DNA of 64,000 nucleotides, from NCBI GenBank assembly GCA_003255025.1, contig QANY01007421.1, forward strand, positions 992,001-1,056,000, written 5' to 3'. The notes beneath the pieces were generated by a model that was not told the origin of the DNA, ran no database searches, and saw only the letters and a list, made by a program, of their open reading frames with translations. The position numbers and the translations under genes are program-made. Of this stretch, positions 1-10,707 are shown in pieces. Numbering within the stretch: the stretch's first letter is position 1; every line of letters starts with the position of its first letter. Source of the DNA: Datisca glomerata (taxonomy: Eukaryota > Streptophyta > Magnoliopsida > Cucurbitales > Datiscaceae).

Positions 1-838
1 CGCCCAGGGAAAGTCTCAGCTAAGGGAATCTCGACGCTAGGGACAAGGATATCTACCAAGAATTGTCCTCGAAAGACACGGATAAGGCCCTCTGTTGAGT
101 GCTTTAGCTCGAGGATTTCCCTGAATAAGAACACATTGATATGTGATAAAGGAAATGTCCTTTGACCAAGTACCAAAACCAAAGAAATTTAAAAAGGTAA
201 ACCCCCAATGTATGGAAGGTTCGCCTGACTAGACCTCCTGAATAAAAGCACGCTCAAAAGCTTCATAAAGGTCGTGACAGGTCTGTAAGACCCTCGATCT
301 ACAAAGGGGGCAACCCGCTTGACAAAATCAAGAGAGAAAGAGATAGACCAATGCCTTTTAAGGTCCACTTAAGTTCAGGATCACAAATAATCCCACAACT
401 TGGGTTAGCAAAAGTTAGTAAGGATGTAACGCTCGACATAATAGTCAGAAGAACTATGCAACTCAGGATCAAGGTCTCATCCGGACCAAGTTAAAGCTCG
501 ATTATGAAAAAAGAAACTCTATGTGCTCAAGGAATGCACGGGACAGAAGATAGGCAAAAATAGAGATAAATAAAGGAGCTAGAGGTAAATGAAGTTTATT
601 TTTATTAATAAATAAAGGACTAGAAGTACAAGCGAAAGTATAAAAATATCCTCGGTTAAAAGGTGAACCTCTCTTAGGCTAACTTAAAAGTAAAAATCCG
701 TATGGGACAGTGCTTACAGAATCTCCACAGCTTGCCTTAAAACTTTTGAGGTCTCGAGGACTTCGGTTGCTTTACCTCCCACTTAAGGAGAGAATGGAAG
801 GAAGCTCTCGTCCTCGGGTTCAAGACAATCCAAAAAAT
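1..838. other. Unclassified repeat-like DNA, possible minus-strand LTR-element remnant
   Basis: I see no gene. The reverse strand between about 830 and 710 reads as a short protein-like tail ending in a stop, followed by AT-rich untranslated sequence. That would fit the end of a retrotransposon polyprotein and the start of an LTR, but no terminal motif, polypurine tract or primer site was found. The class is therefore only a guess. Confidence 0.25.
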
Positions 839-1020
839 GAACTGGTAGTAAGAGTTTGAGAAGTGATTGGAGAAAGGATCTTCTTGATGACCTTGTCGAA
901 GTTTCTATCAGTTCTGTCAGTAGAATGGAGAATGGAGATACGGTGGAGTTCAGTGAATCTTCTGATAATAATAAAGGTGTTATGATGGCTTTTCCTGGAA
1001 AGCCATCACAACAACCATGA
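839..1020 (+). pseudogene. LINE 1 ORF1, C-terminal tail
   Basis: A frame open from about 839 ends in the residues PGKPSQQP and a TGA at 1018-1020. That stop overlaps the ORF2 start codon (ATG 1017-1019) as ATGA. An ORF1 nucleic-acid-binding protein normally precedes ORF2 in these elements, and only its tail remains. Just upstream the reading frame is interrupted by stops. The assignment rests on position and the overlap, not on a recognisable ORF1 domain. Confidence 0.6.
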
Positions 1021-1690
1021 AAATTTTAGTTTGGAATTTTCAAGGGCTGGGGAATGCCTCGACAATTCAAGCTTTGAAGGATGCTATATTTCTTCACAAT
1101 CCCCTTATTATTTGAAAGCTAGAACTGGTAGAGCTGAAATATTCATTAGAAGCTGGAAATATGATCTTTGGCATATTGTTGAGCCTCAGGGTTTGTCAGG
1201 AGATATCATTATCTGTTGGAGTAAAACTCTCAATGTAATTTCTTTTACCAGTACCCATAATGTTGTAGATTTGAACATTTCTAAAATTTGGAGGATTTCT
1301 CTTGTGTATGGGCATAGAGGTTATAGTATCAGTTCCTCTCATTTTGAAAATCTTCAAAACAGTAATATAGATCATTCATTACCTTGGATGGCAGCTGGTG
1401 ACTTTAATGATATGCTCAGTACGGATGAAAAAGATGGTGGTATGAGCTTTAATCGCAACATAGCCAGAAAATTTTAGAACTTTTGTCGAGTCTTGCAACT
1501 TCCTTGATGTCCATGCTATAGGTTGCTTCTTTACATGGAGAAAATGGGAGATCAAGGAAAAACTTCATCCAAGAGAGGCTTGATAGCGACCTAATCAATG
1601 AAGCATTTCTGGATAAATTTCCTCAAATAGAGGTCTTTGTCCCTCCATATATTGGCTTAAACCACAACATGCTTATCATTTCTTTATCTA
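1017..1690 (+). pseudogene. LINE 1 ORF2 endonuclease domain
   Basis: The ORF starts at ATG 1017 with MKILVWNFQGLGN, the usual start of the APE-type (EEP superfamily) endonuclease that nicks the target. It hits a stop, shifts frame, and continues in the frame of 1031-1477. There the catalytic A-G-D-F-N motif is intact near 1395-1410. A further frame continues to about 1690. At the C-terminal end the conserved S-D-H is changed to L-N-H (about 1656-1664), which would hurt catalysis. At least two frame changes and several stops separate the pieces. Confidence 0.8.
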
Positions 1691-3192
1691 AAAATAGAAT
1701 CGAATCTAGAAAGGGTCTTAAATTTGAAAGTAAGTGGTTCTTGGAGGACAGTTATGAGGAAACCTTTAAACAAGCTTGGTGTTCTGACAGTGCCATTTTG
1801 GAGATGGAAAACCTAATCAAGAAACTTAAGAATTGCAAGCTTGAACTGAGGAAGTGGAGCAACCACCTTAGGGGAAATCCTCATAACTGTCTTAGTGGAG
1901 CAACCACCTTAGTGGAGTAACTTGCTATGATCTCTGATGATAATGATGACAGCAGAAAAGCTAAAGTAAATATTAAGGTGAAAATAGGAGATATCTAAAA
2001 GCATAAAGAACATTATTGGAGCCAAAGGTCTAAGTCTCACTAGCTTAATGAGGGTGATAAGAATTCCAGCTTTTTTCATAAAACATTATTACATAGAAGA
2101 ATGGTGAATAGAATCAGCAGACTTTAAGATCCTAATGGTGATTGGAGAGAAGGTGATGACAACATTGTTACAATTATTAAGGAATTCCGACTCTAATGGT
2201 TTTTCTGCTGAGCCTACTTCAGATGTTGAGTGGTCTGTATCTCATGCTACCCCAGTCATTATTGAGGAGACAAACAATCATTTAGTTGATGAGATTTCCA
2301 TGGTAAAGGTCGAAGCAGCAGCTTTTGATTTAGTGGTTGACAAAGCCCTTGGTCTAGATGTCATTCCAGGTATGTTCTATTAGAAGCATTGGGATTCAGT
2401 TGGTCAAGATGTTCTTAGAGCTATGCATAACTTCTTTGAGAATTGCTATATGCCTTTTTCAATTAATGAAATTCTCATTACCCTTGTTCCTAAAGTTAAG
2501 CAACCAGAATGTTCTACTCAATTAAGGCCAATTACATTATGTAATTTTACATACAAGATCATTACCAAAATCCTTAGAGAAAGAAAAGAGGTAGAAGATG
2601 GGTTGTAGCCATCAATACTGATATGTAAAAGGCTTATGACAAGATAGATTAGGATTTCCTCTTTCAATTGATCAAAAAATGGGGTTTTGTACTAAGCATG
2701 TATCTTGGATTATGAAGTGTGTCTCTACTATTAGATACAGAATTTAGATTAGTGGTGAGTCTAAAGTTGATTTGACTCCTACAAGGGGATTTAGGTAAGG
2801 AGATCCTATTTCACCATACCTTTTTATTATGGCGGCTGAGGTTCTATCTAAATGTATCAATCATACTGTTCTTTACATTTTCTTTATCCCACATTTTCTT
2901 TACAAATGATTATCTCTTATTACCTCTATTGATATTGTTTCTTGCTCAAGGTTAAAGGAATGTATTTTCAAGTAATGCAATGCATCAGGGTAGTCAGTTA
3001 ATCTCCAAAAGAGTAGTTTATGGTTTAGCTCTAATGTTAATTCTAATAAAAGAGAAGTTTTAGCTAATTTATTTCAGATTCCCATCTCCGTAAAAAAAGG
3101 AAATATATTTGGGTCTTCTTACTTATTGGGGCATTTCTAAAGATTCCCTTTATGAAAACCCTCTTGGAAAGAATGGACAATAGACTATATTC
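1691..3192 (+). pseudogene. LINE 1 ORF2 linker and reverse transcriptase
   Basis: Fragments in several frames follow the linker and fingers-palm of a LINE reverse transcriptase. The region 2270-2610 includes a VPKVKQPE...LRPITLCN block. Motif A is near 2616-2642 as TDM-stop-KAYDK. Motif B at 2788-2814 reads GFR-stop-GDPIS, where a CAA has become TAA. The catalytic F-A-D-D box is F-T-N-D at 2899-2910, so a metal-binding aspartate is lost. The enzyme copies RNA into DNA at the target site. This copy is dead by several independent mutations. Confidence 0.8.
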
Positions 3193-3720
3193 ATGGAAGG
3201 TAAATCTCTTTTCTACTGTAGGGAGAGATCTATTACCCAGGCTTTGCCTACATATGTAATGAGTACCTTTAAATTACTAAAAAGAGTATGTAGTGACCTG
3301 AGGCTACCATTAAGAAGTTCCGGTGTTCAAGAAAGGATGATCAAAGTGGTATTAGATGGTGCTCTAAGCAAAAACTCACTAGCAGGAAAGCCATTGAGGG
3401 TTTGGGTTTCAGAGACCTTGAAAATTACAATGTTGCTCTCCTAACAAAGCAAGCATGGCATGTTCTCCACAACCCTTCTTGTATTTGCTCTAGACTCCTT
3501 AAGAATCTGTACTTTCCCAATGACTCCTTCCCTCATTCAAAAGTTGTCAAGAGTAGCACCTGGACATGGAAAAGTTGGTCACAAGTTAGAATTGCGCTTA
3601 GTGCATTGGAGATGGTCTTTCTATTTGACATTTGCGAGGATCTTTGGCTTCCAAGTCACAAGAACCTAGAATTGTTTAGAAATGATGATTTCAAGATTGT
3701 TGCTGATCTTATATCCAATT
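3193..3720 (+). pseudogene. LINE 1 ORF2 post-RT region
   Basis: The frames 3193-3444 and 3402-3720 overlap in the family block that follows the RT domain. Recognisable pieces are ITQALPTYVMSTFKL, then GFRDLENYNVALLTKQAWH, then LYFPNDSFPHSKV. The family is known to carry a zinc-binding-like region just downstream, but it is not clearly preserved here. A frameshift lies close to 3400. It continues the same decayed element as its neighbours. Confidence 0.75.
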
Positions 3721-3886
3721 CTTGGTGGGTTTGGAATTTTTTTTCTATTTCTTATACTGGTCCATGTGGAAATCAAGAAACAATTTTGTGTTTGGGAGAA
3801 ACAGAAAGATCCTATTTTAACCATGATTTAGTGCTACTATAAGGTTTACTGCATATTTAGAAGTTAATGCTTCTTCTAACACTAAA

Positions 3887-4469
3887 ATGTATCAGGCCTC
3901 AACTCCAAGTGTTTCTTCTGTTTGGGCCCCTCCTGATCTAGGTAGAGTGAAAATCAATTGTGATGCATCTTTTGTTTCTTCTAAAGGTATATGTGGTTTG
4001 GGTATTATTGCCAGAGATTCAATGGGAGAAGCTCTTTCTTTTTCTGCTCTGCTAGTGCCTGCTTATTGTATCGAGATTGGTGAACTTCAAGCAAATCAAT
4101 GAAGCAGCAAATTTGGCTTCTAAGCATAAGTGTACTGAAGTTGTTGAATCTGATGCTCAAAAAGTTAGTAAATGGCTGCTAAAGGAATCTGCTCCATTCT
4201 GGAAGTTGAAGAACCTTGTTTCTGATGTTAGAAACTGTCTTAACCATGCTAGTTGTTTTCACTTAAATTGGGTAAATAAGAGCGCTAATTCTATAGCTGA
4301 TGCTATCTCTAGATATAGCTTAGATCATAATATGAATTTTGATGATGTCTCTTATTTGTCTAATTCTTTGATAGCATGGTTCTTAAAGAGAAACTTGTTG
4401 TCAGAGGTAGGAGAATGCCTCATTAATTGTCTTCTCCTTTCTTTCATTTCAACAGAGTTTTGTTCTTGA
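3887..4469 (+). pseudogene. LINE 1 ORF2 RNase H domain (RVT_3 type)
   Basis: Plant L1 elements often end in an acquired archaeal-type RNase H that degrades RNA in the hybrid. The frame 3887-4102 shows the first acidic residue in NCDASF, then GLGIIARDS, and a glutamate in the IEIGEL block. The chain jumps frame near 4080 and continues to 4469 with ESDAQ and a final N-S-I-A-D motif. The key acidic residues are all readable, so the only clear defects are one frameshift and the loss of a start. It lies directly before the A-rich tail. Confidence 0.8.
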
Positions 4470-4470
4470 T

Positions 4471-4799
4471 AAAAAAAATTAAATAGTAGAACAAATAAAA
4501 ACTTTATATATCTTGACATACCGTAAATAAACTCAATTTATTTTTATTGAAATATTGTTTTTTTACAATTTTAATATATAATACAAAAAATTATGTTACA
4601 CGTGATTGTCCACTAGTTCATCATAAAACAGTTTTAGACTACGATTAAAAAGGTTATATTTCCTTCACTTTTTTTACCAAATCAATCTCAAATCACAATC
4701 TAGGCAATTCCTTAACTAATATTATAAATTTCTCAAAGAATAACGCTATTGGCAATTACATCATAGATTTTAAAGGAACAATACGTAAGCATTTTTTTT
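4471..4799. other. AT-rich spacer between two LINEs
   Basis: I see no gene or terminal repeat here. The stretch is very AT-rich. It ends at the perfect 16-bp palindrome that opens the second LINE. Confidence 0.5.
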
Positions 4800-4892
4800 C
4801 TCTCTACGTAGAGAGTAGTTATCGTTGAAGGCCTCCTTTAACGAAGAGGATAATGACAAACAGTGGCAGTGGCTTGGGTCTCCGGTGCTCCG

Positions 4893-5648
4893 ATGGCTGA
4901 AGATGATCTCTTAGGAGAATTTGACAAATGCAAACTCAAGGAGGAGGAATCACTAGAAATTGTTATTCCTCAAGAGGAAACGCTTGGAAATATTGAGTGA
5001 TTGTTCTCTAAGGTTGTTAGGCAGGCTTATTATCAATCGTAAGTATAATCTCTTGGGTCTTAAAAGAGCTCTCTCTAAGGCTTGAAATTTGTCTGAGGAG
5101 GTTCGTTTTGTCGACATAGACAAGGATCTCTTCCAAGTTTTCTTTAATTCAGAGGATGCTCTTTTGGCCATTGTCAATAATGGCCCTTGGCTCTTCGAAG
5201 AACATTTGTCCATGGTTCGCCACTGGAAGCAAGGTTGATCTCTGGGTTTTCTAATGAGGGATTCTGGGTCCAGATTCATGGATTACCTTTAGAATGTCGA
5301 AGCAAGAAGGTTGGAGAATTGATTGTTGCAAAAATGGGAACGGTGTTGAAGTCGGATGATGGCTTTCTTAAAAACAGAATCGAAAGAAATTGCTACATTC
5401 GTATTAAGGTGAAATCGATGTGTAAACCTCTTCAAAGAGGTTCCTTTATTAATTTTGTAGGTAACAAATTATGGGTGACTTTCAAATACGAAAGAATTCT
5501 AAATTTTTGTCGGCGTTGTGGTCATGTTTTTCACTCAGAGGGATTTCGTCAGAGAGTGGGATCGTCATTTGACAATTCAGGGTCTTCAGATTGTGCTTAT
5601 AATGATGATCTGAAGGCGTATCTGGGGATGGATCGTTTCCAACAATAG
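4893..5648 (+). pseudogene. LINE 2 ORF1, DUF4283 and zinc knuckle
   Basis: The first ATG is at 4893 (MAEDDLLGEF). After early stops a frame from about 5010 to 5225 gives the start of a DUF4283 domain, common in plant LINE ORF1 proteins that bind the element RNA. A tryptophan codon there has become TGA near 5083. A frameshift near 5225 leads into 5226-5648, which holds the rest of the domain and the knuckle FCRRCGHVFHSEGFR. In a C-x2-C-x4-H-x4-C knuckle the last cysteine would be the final R, so TGT has probably become CGT. Confidence 0.75.
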
Positions 5649-6451
5649 AAAAATTCTTCTACTTATTGGAACATGAGGCGTAGATGTAATGGTGATCAAA
5701 ATTTTTCCAAGGGGCATAAGTCTTCATCTTCACCGGTGACCTAGTGGCGGTAAGAAGATTCCGATGACGATAGAGCATTTAATGAGATTGAGATTAATGG
5801 TGGAAATTCCGCTGGCAATTCTTTGGAAGGAAACCCCCTCATGTATCACGTAGTATTACCTTTTGTAATCTATTCCATGCAGGATTTATGACCGGAGAGA
5901 GTGGAGCTAGTAATTAAGGGGTGAGGAGTGATTCTGTGCAGGAACATCATAGTAATGCCTGTGGAAGTGTGGACATGTGTAGGGAGGAAGGAATTTTGGT
6001 GAATGATATGGTGGACTCTAGTAGCAGGAGCCCGTATGTGAGGAGATATTGAACCAGGAGGGGGGATACCTATTTTTAGTGGGCTTGTGCCTTCTACGGC
6101 AGACCCTTTTGGGCTGGAGGAGGCTATTTTAAGAACTCAGCAAGCTGGTCCTATCCAAGGAGAGCCCAAAAAGGTAGAGCTGAAGAAGAAACGAAGAAAG
6201 ACTCAGAAACGGGCCAATGAAACCATTTCAGGTATGGTGGGTTTAAGTGGGGATTGGAGAAGACAGCTCGCTCTGTTTCTCAACCAGACTTACTTCTTGG
6301 AGGTAACAGGAAATTAGAGGATTTGGGTCTGTTTCCAATGAATTGTTCCGTTCTCCAAGCAAAAAAACGTGTTAAGGAGGCAATTTGGGATCTTTATGCT
6401 AATTCTGATAGGGTGGAGGCAATTAGCCCAGATTGGCCCCCGTCCCTCTCA
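5649..6451 (+). pseudogene. LINE 2 ORF1 C-terminal region, decayed
   Basis: This lies between the knuckle and the ORF2 start. It contains broken frames, the best at 6087-6317, which encodes a basic patch rich in K and R after the residues DPFGLEEAI. Low-complexity basic tails of this kind are usual after the knuckle in plant LINE ORF1 proteins. I assign it by position only. Confidence 0.5.
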
Positions 6452-7180
6452 ATGAAAGTTCTGGTGGGGAATTTTCAGAATGTGAAGATTCCCTAACAGT
6501 TTCCTCATTTGTGATGATTATTTAGAATTTATTCCCCGGATTATGTTTTTTTACTTGAAACTATAAATAAAAATTCAGTAGTGGAGAAATTGAAATATGA
6601 GATTAGGGATTCAGGATGTGTTTCAGTGGAACCTCGAGATTTGAATGGTGGACTAGTGGTGTTTTGATGAGATGATGCATAGGCTTCTGATTAAATACGG
6701 TGATTTTTTCATTGGGGTTCAAGTTTTTGACTCTGCGAAAGCCCTCTTTTGGAGATTTTTTTTATTTATCTTAGTTCAATAGATAATATCCGACAATCTT
6801 AATTAGATATTCTTGCTCATAGAATTGCAAATTGTGGTGATGATTTCGTCGTAATTGGAGATTTTAACGATTTTATGCATTTCGAGGAGAAACTGGGAGG
6901 GTCCGTACGGTATAATAGCGGATTCTCCTAATTGTCGGGTTTTGTTCCTGAGAACAATTTATTGGATCTTGGCTTTATTGGTCCAATATTCACGTGGGTT
7001 AATAGAAGAGCCAATGAAGCCTAAATTTATGAAAGGCTGGACCGTTGCTTAACCTTTGTTGGTTGGTTGGATAGTTTTCAGAGAGCCAGACTAACTCACA
7101 TTTCATCTTATGGATCAGACCATCTTCCCATCCTTCTGGATTCAGAACCCGTGGATCTTATCCGTCGGCCCACCCATTAA
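6452..7180 (+). pseudogene. LINE 2 ORF2 endonuclease, heavily decayed
   Basis: ATG 6452 starts the family N-terminus MKVLVGNFQN. The normally invariant tryptophan before N-F is glycine (TGG to GGG). A second frame around 6530-6660 carries the block LKYEIRDSGC...LNGGLVV. Further pieces with V-I-G-D-F-N-D (about 6852-6873) and, near 7110-7130, a readable S-D-H-L-P site follow in other frames. More than ten stops or frameshifts break it. It still shows that the element had a standard APE-type nuclease. Confidence 0.7.
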
Positions 7181-7857
7181 TTTATTTTTGATAGACGATG
7201 GATGAAGCATCCCGTGTGCAAAGAAACCATTAGAGCAGCTTGGACTCATTGAGAAGATGACAGAGGGAAAAGGGTTTTGTAGGATCCCTAAATGTTGTTC
7301 GTAGTGCTCGAGTAAATTGGAGGAGGCGAGAACCTTTAGCCAACTCCAAAATCTTGATGAAGTAGCTAAACGAACAAATTTATTTCTTGTATAAGGTAGA
7401 GCAAGAGGATCTGGGTAAGGTGAGAGAGCTCGAGATTCAACTTTATAATGCAACGAGGGAGGAAGAACAATATTAGAGAGATAGGGCGCGATCGAAATAG
7501 CTGCAAAACAGGGATCGAAATACTTCTTATCTCCATTCTAAGGTGAAAGATAGGCATCACGCCAACGTTATTCACGGGCTGGAGGATACTAATGGAAATT
7601 GGGTTTCAGATCTGGAGAGCATGCATAAAACGGTTATAGGTTTTTTTGAATCTATGTTCTGTTCTTCATGTCCGAGCAGGGAGAATATTGGAGAAGCTCT
7701 AGTCGGCATTACCCACCAGATTGGGAGTGAGGAAGCTGAAAGACTTGACGGAGAGATGTATGAGGATGAGATCCTTAAAGCACTCTGCGATATATCTCCA
7801 TCGAAATCATCGTGTCCAGACGGATTCACAGCAGCATTCTACTTGCAGAATTGGACT
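7181..7857 (+). pseudogene. LINE 2 ORF2 linker and RT fingers
   Basis: The best frame is 7543-7869. It encodes the connector in front of the reverse transcriptase (HSKVKDRHHANVIHGLED) and the start of the RT fingers (ALCDISPSKSSCPDGFTAAF). In this family the latter precedes the first catalytic motifs by about 60 residues. Here it stops after QNWTGTF and is joined straight to the post-RT region. The missing part would be several hundred codons, so this is a large clean deletion. Confidence 0.75.
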
Positions 7858-7875
7858 GGTACGTTTTGATGTTCT

Positions 7876-8178
7876 CAATCTTGTTATAAGCTTGCTTTAC
7901 TAGCTAAACAAGGTGGGAAGCTTTAAATAATCAGAATTTTCTACTTTATAGAACTCTTAAAAGTAGATATTTCAAAAGTACTGATTTCTTAAATGCTCAT
8001 TTGGGCTCTCGTCCTTCTTGGGGTGGAGAAGTATCTTGGAGGGTCGTAAACTCTTAGCCTTTGGGCTCCGTTGGTTTATGGGCGATGGAGAGAAAATCTG
8101 GGTTTGCAAAGATGCTTCGTTACCTAGAGTCTTACCCCTAGGGTGAATGGAATTCATTATGTCCGGGATCTTATGCTC
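7876..8178 (+). pseudogene. LINE 2 ORF2 post-RT remnant
   Basis: Readable blocks include NLV..LAKQG near 7890-7915, a stretch about SILEGRKLLAFGLRW near 8030-8075, and GDGEKIWVCKDA near 8080-8115. They correspond to the region after the RT domain of plant LINEs. The order fits a join across a deletion of the RT core. It ends where copia LTR sequence begins at 8183. Confidence 0.7.
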
Positions 8179-8182
8179 TTTT

Positions 8183-8373
8183 TGTGGGGATTGAAGGGAA
8201 ACCAGAAATGAAGGGAGAAGAGAGCAAGAAGCTGAATATACCTGTGTATATTGAATAATACTCGAACAGTAACAGGACTAAGACTAAATACAAAAGAGAA
8301 AAAGAAGATAAACAATAAAAATCTAAAATACTCTCTAACAACTAAATTAATTATTTAAACACGTGGCCTAACA
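8183..8373 (-). repeat. 3' LTR of a minus-strand Ty1/copia element
   Basis: Read on the minus strand the repeat starts TGTTAGGCCACG. It is directly preceded by a polypurine tract, GAAGGGGA (minus strand, + positions 8374-8381). It ends in CA at 8183, giving a 191-bp LTR with TG...CA ends. The polypurine tract beside a TG start is the usual 3' LTR signature. The LTR lies next to LINE 2 sequence, which suggests the copia element inserted into the LINE. No second LTR or target duplication is seen. Confidence 0.7.
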
Positions 8374-8810
8374 TCCCCTTCAAACTTATCACCTTCAAAC
8401 TCATCATGGATAAAGTGATAAGTTTGTCAAAGTAAACTAAGGAGAATACAATGGTTTAGTAAATAGATCAGCAAGTTGATAGTTAGAATGTATGTTTTAA
8501 TGACAACGTCCTTCTTCATCACTCTTTCGCGGACGAAGTGATAATCAATCTCAATATATTTGTTACGGGCTTGAAGGACCGGATTTGAAGCAATGGAGAT
8601 GGCTGAATGTTGTCACAATAAAGTGTTGGAGCATTGGTTTGAAAAACATGGAGATCTCTCAAGATTTGTCTTATCCAACTCAATTTTGCCGTTGTATTTA
8701 CTAAAGCTTTATATCCGACTTCCATAGATGATCGAGCTACTTGTTTCTTTGCACTCCAAGAAACTGCATTCGAAAATATATATACCAAGGCTAACGAAAG
8801 TTAATGTTTG
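8374..8810 (-). pseudogene. Ty1/copia RNase H C-terminal fragment
   Basis: The frame 8788-8519 (minus) reads NAVSWSAKKQVARSSMEVGY and then a CDN motif, the conserved end of copia RNase H. That domain removes the RNA strand during reverse transcription. The expected E of the A-E-Y block is G (EVGY), and residues are missing before the last block. The frame leads through a degenerate tail to the polypurine tract at 8374. Everything upstream in the element (gag, integrase, RT) is absent, so this is a 3'-end fragment of about 0.6 kb. Confidence 0.75.
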
Positions 8811-9694
8811 AATTTGACCCCCAAAAAAGTTCCTGTTGAAACTTTTCCCCATGGGAACTCCATTCATTATTTTATTTAGACGTATTTCTTTGACTTTATT
8901 ATTATGTATTGTTTTTTACGAAAAATGAGTTCCATAAATTGTGGACTTAATCCGAATATAATGTCTCTTTAGCCGAGATTCAAACATGATATATATGCGA
9001 AATTTTTTAATAAATGCAATGTAGTTTGAGTAATCAGAAAAGATCATTAAATCCTTATAAATATAACAAATAGGTTAGGTCAATTTTTGGTTTATTTTGT
9101 CTTCCAAGTTTGAACCCCATATGGGTTGTCTTACACCCTCTGTCTTACTCTCAGCCCTCAAGACGCGTATACGCTTCCTTTCAGTTATAACACTCATTAA
9201 TATCATTATTATTTTACATTAAAAATTTATGATGGTTATGGGACATTTTACGGGTTTGTTAGTGTGTGCATATGTATATAAACTAAAGGGGAAACAAATA
9301 TTGTCCCACACATAAATTCATTAATTGTCCTTTCATTACCTTTATAAATTTTAAATTAATTATTAAACATTTTAAAAGTAAATGGTTGATGACACCTTCA
9401 AGTTTTTGGACAATATTGTATAAACTATTTTTGAAATTCTTAAATATGTCCTCTATGTACCTAATGATTAAATACTTTAAAATTTTAATTAGATAATATA
9501 ATTTAGCATGCATTAAATGAAAACAAGAGCCCTCAAAAACAGGTTAAAAATGAAGCAAGTGTAAATTTATTAATTGAAACATACAATTAAATTATATATA
9601 TTTCGATCGGAATCAAGTATATTTTTATGAATTCAACAAACACACAATGATTTAAATCATTTTTTTCACATATCTTTATGTATTGTATGTTTTT
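8811..9694. other. AT-rich intergenic DNA
   Basis: I see nothing that I can name. Short open frames here have AT-driven composition and no recognisable domain. Confidence 0.5.
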
Positions 9695-9988
9695 TTATCC
9701 AAGTGAGTGCTTGAAGAGCGTGTCTACAGAAGCAAATATGATTGCATTTAGTTCGAATTCCACAGTCACACCTACTTGTTCGATACTATACTTCAATCCT
9801 ACCCTTTGAAAAGAAACATCAGCTCTAACGATTTCGTCTCTATCTATCAAAACAACTGAAAATATTTCCAAAAAATTAGGCATATGTACCGGTACAAAAA
9901 ATTCATGCCCTTCTCTACCACTAAACCTTTTTATCATCTTTTGTGATACTAGTACAGTGTTAAGTGTTGTGCACGTGATTGGAACCAT
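9695..9988 (-). CDS. Unrecognised coding-like open frame, 97 aa
   Basis: This frame is open from an ATG at 9986-9988 to a stop at 9695 and gives a protein-like composition (for example GREGHEFFVPVHMPNF and DEIVRADVSFQRVGLKYS). That differs from the poly-N/I/K products of nearby AT-rich DNA. I do not recognise the family. No membrane segment or signal peptide is evident. A second coding-like stretch lies 0.7 kb upstream on the same strand (10708-10890), so the two could be exons of one decayed gene. It could also be chance or an old transposon piece. Confidence 0.3.
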   Translation of the reverse strand: MVPITCTTLNTVLVSQKMIKRFSGREGHEFFVPVHMPNFLEIFSVVLIDRDEIVRADVSFQRVGLKYSIEQVGVTVEFELNAIIFASVDTLFKHSLG

Positions 9989-10707
9989 TAAATCTTTTAG
10001 TTATTTTCCTCACACATTTAGGGTCATAGTCCTTTCAAGTAAATAGAAAAGAAAAATCTATCATTAAATTTTTATATACACACTTTATTAAAATTGTGAT
10101 TACATTTAACTTTCAATTGGTGAATCAATTCAATTTTATGTTATCAGCTTATTCAATAAGTAGACTAATTAATATCAATATGAGAGAAACATAATATTTT
10201 ATGATATTTGTTCCTCTCACTATTTTATATTTTGAATAATTAAAAAATATTTATTTTAATAACGCTCATGCATTGTAGAATACCTAAAAACATAATTAAG
10301 TTTTCACTATTTTATTAATGAGCATCTTTCAGTAAACATGTTTATTATTGGTCATGGGGTTTGGAAATCGAAAACTCCACTGAAGTTTTTCTCGTTTCAA
10401 GGACATGTCCATGAATTTTAAAAAACTGCTTATAAAAAACTCTAGGAACAAGTCAGTGAAAAGTAATGATAAATGAAAATAATGAGAGAAGATAAATTTT
10501 CACATTCTCTCTTCACTCTCTTTCTTGCCTCACACACTAAGTTAATGGTACTGCAACATGAAGTTTTCCTATTGTTAATGTATGAATCCTACTTAGGGTT
10601 CATAATTAAGATTATAAATAATGGCACGCCGATAAGGACTCTTGATCTCCTTCCTTTTTATGTAGTTACTATTATATAGTCAACTTAATAGCAGGCTAAT
10701 TCATAAT
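9989..10707. other. AT-rich intergenic DNA
   Basis: No feature found. Long A/T runs dominate. If the flanking coding-like stretches belong to one gene, this would be its intron, but no convincing splice pair was seen. Confidence 0.45.

Larger units (their letters stand above)
839..4470 (+). mobile_element. LINE (non-LTR retrotransposon) copy 1, broken
   Basis: The order of domains is that of a plant L1-type LINE: ORF1 tail, apurinic endonuclease, reverse transcriptase, post-RT region and C-terminal RNase H. All lie on the + strand but are spread over several frames with many stops. Such elements reverse-transcribe their own RNA at a nicked chromosomal target. The 5' part of ORF1 is missing, as expected for a 5'-truncated copy. 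An A-rich stretch near 4468-4482 may be the degenerate poly(A) end. It is certainly inactive, because essential motifs carry stops and substitutions. Confidence 0.85.
4797..8182 (+). mobile_element. LINE copy 2, internally deleted
   Basis: This is a second plant LINE on the + strand, clearly different in sequence from copy 1. It keeps an ORF1 with a DUF4283-type domain and knuckle, a decayed endonuclease, the linker before the reverse transcriptase and part of the post-RT region. The whole catalytic RT core is missing at about 7858-7876. It begins near the palindrome CTCTCTACGTAGAGAG (4800-4815). Its 3' end is lost where a minus-strand copia LTR begins at 8183. Many stops and frameshifts show it is inactive. 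Confidence 0.85.

Noticed and set aside
10473..10679. 68-codon hydrophobic open frame
   Set aside because: Hydrophobic residues come from AT-rich codons; nothing else supports it.
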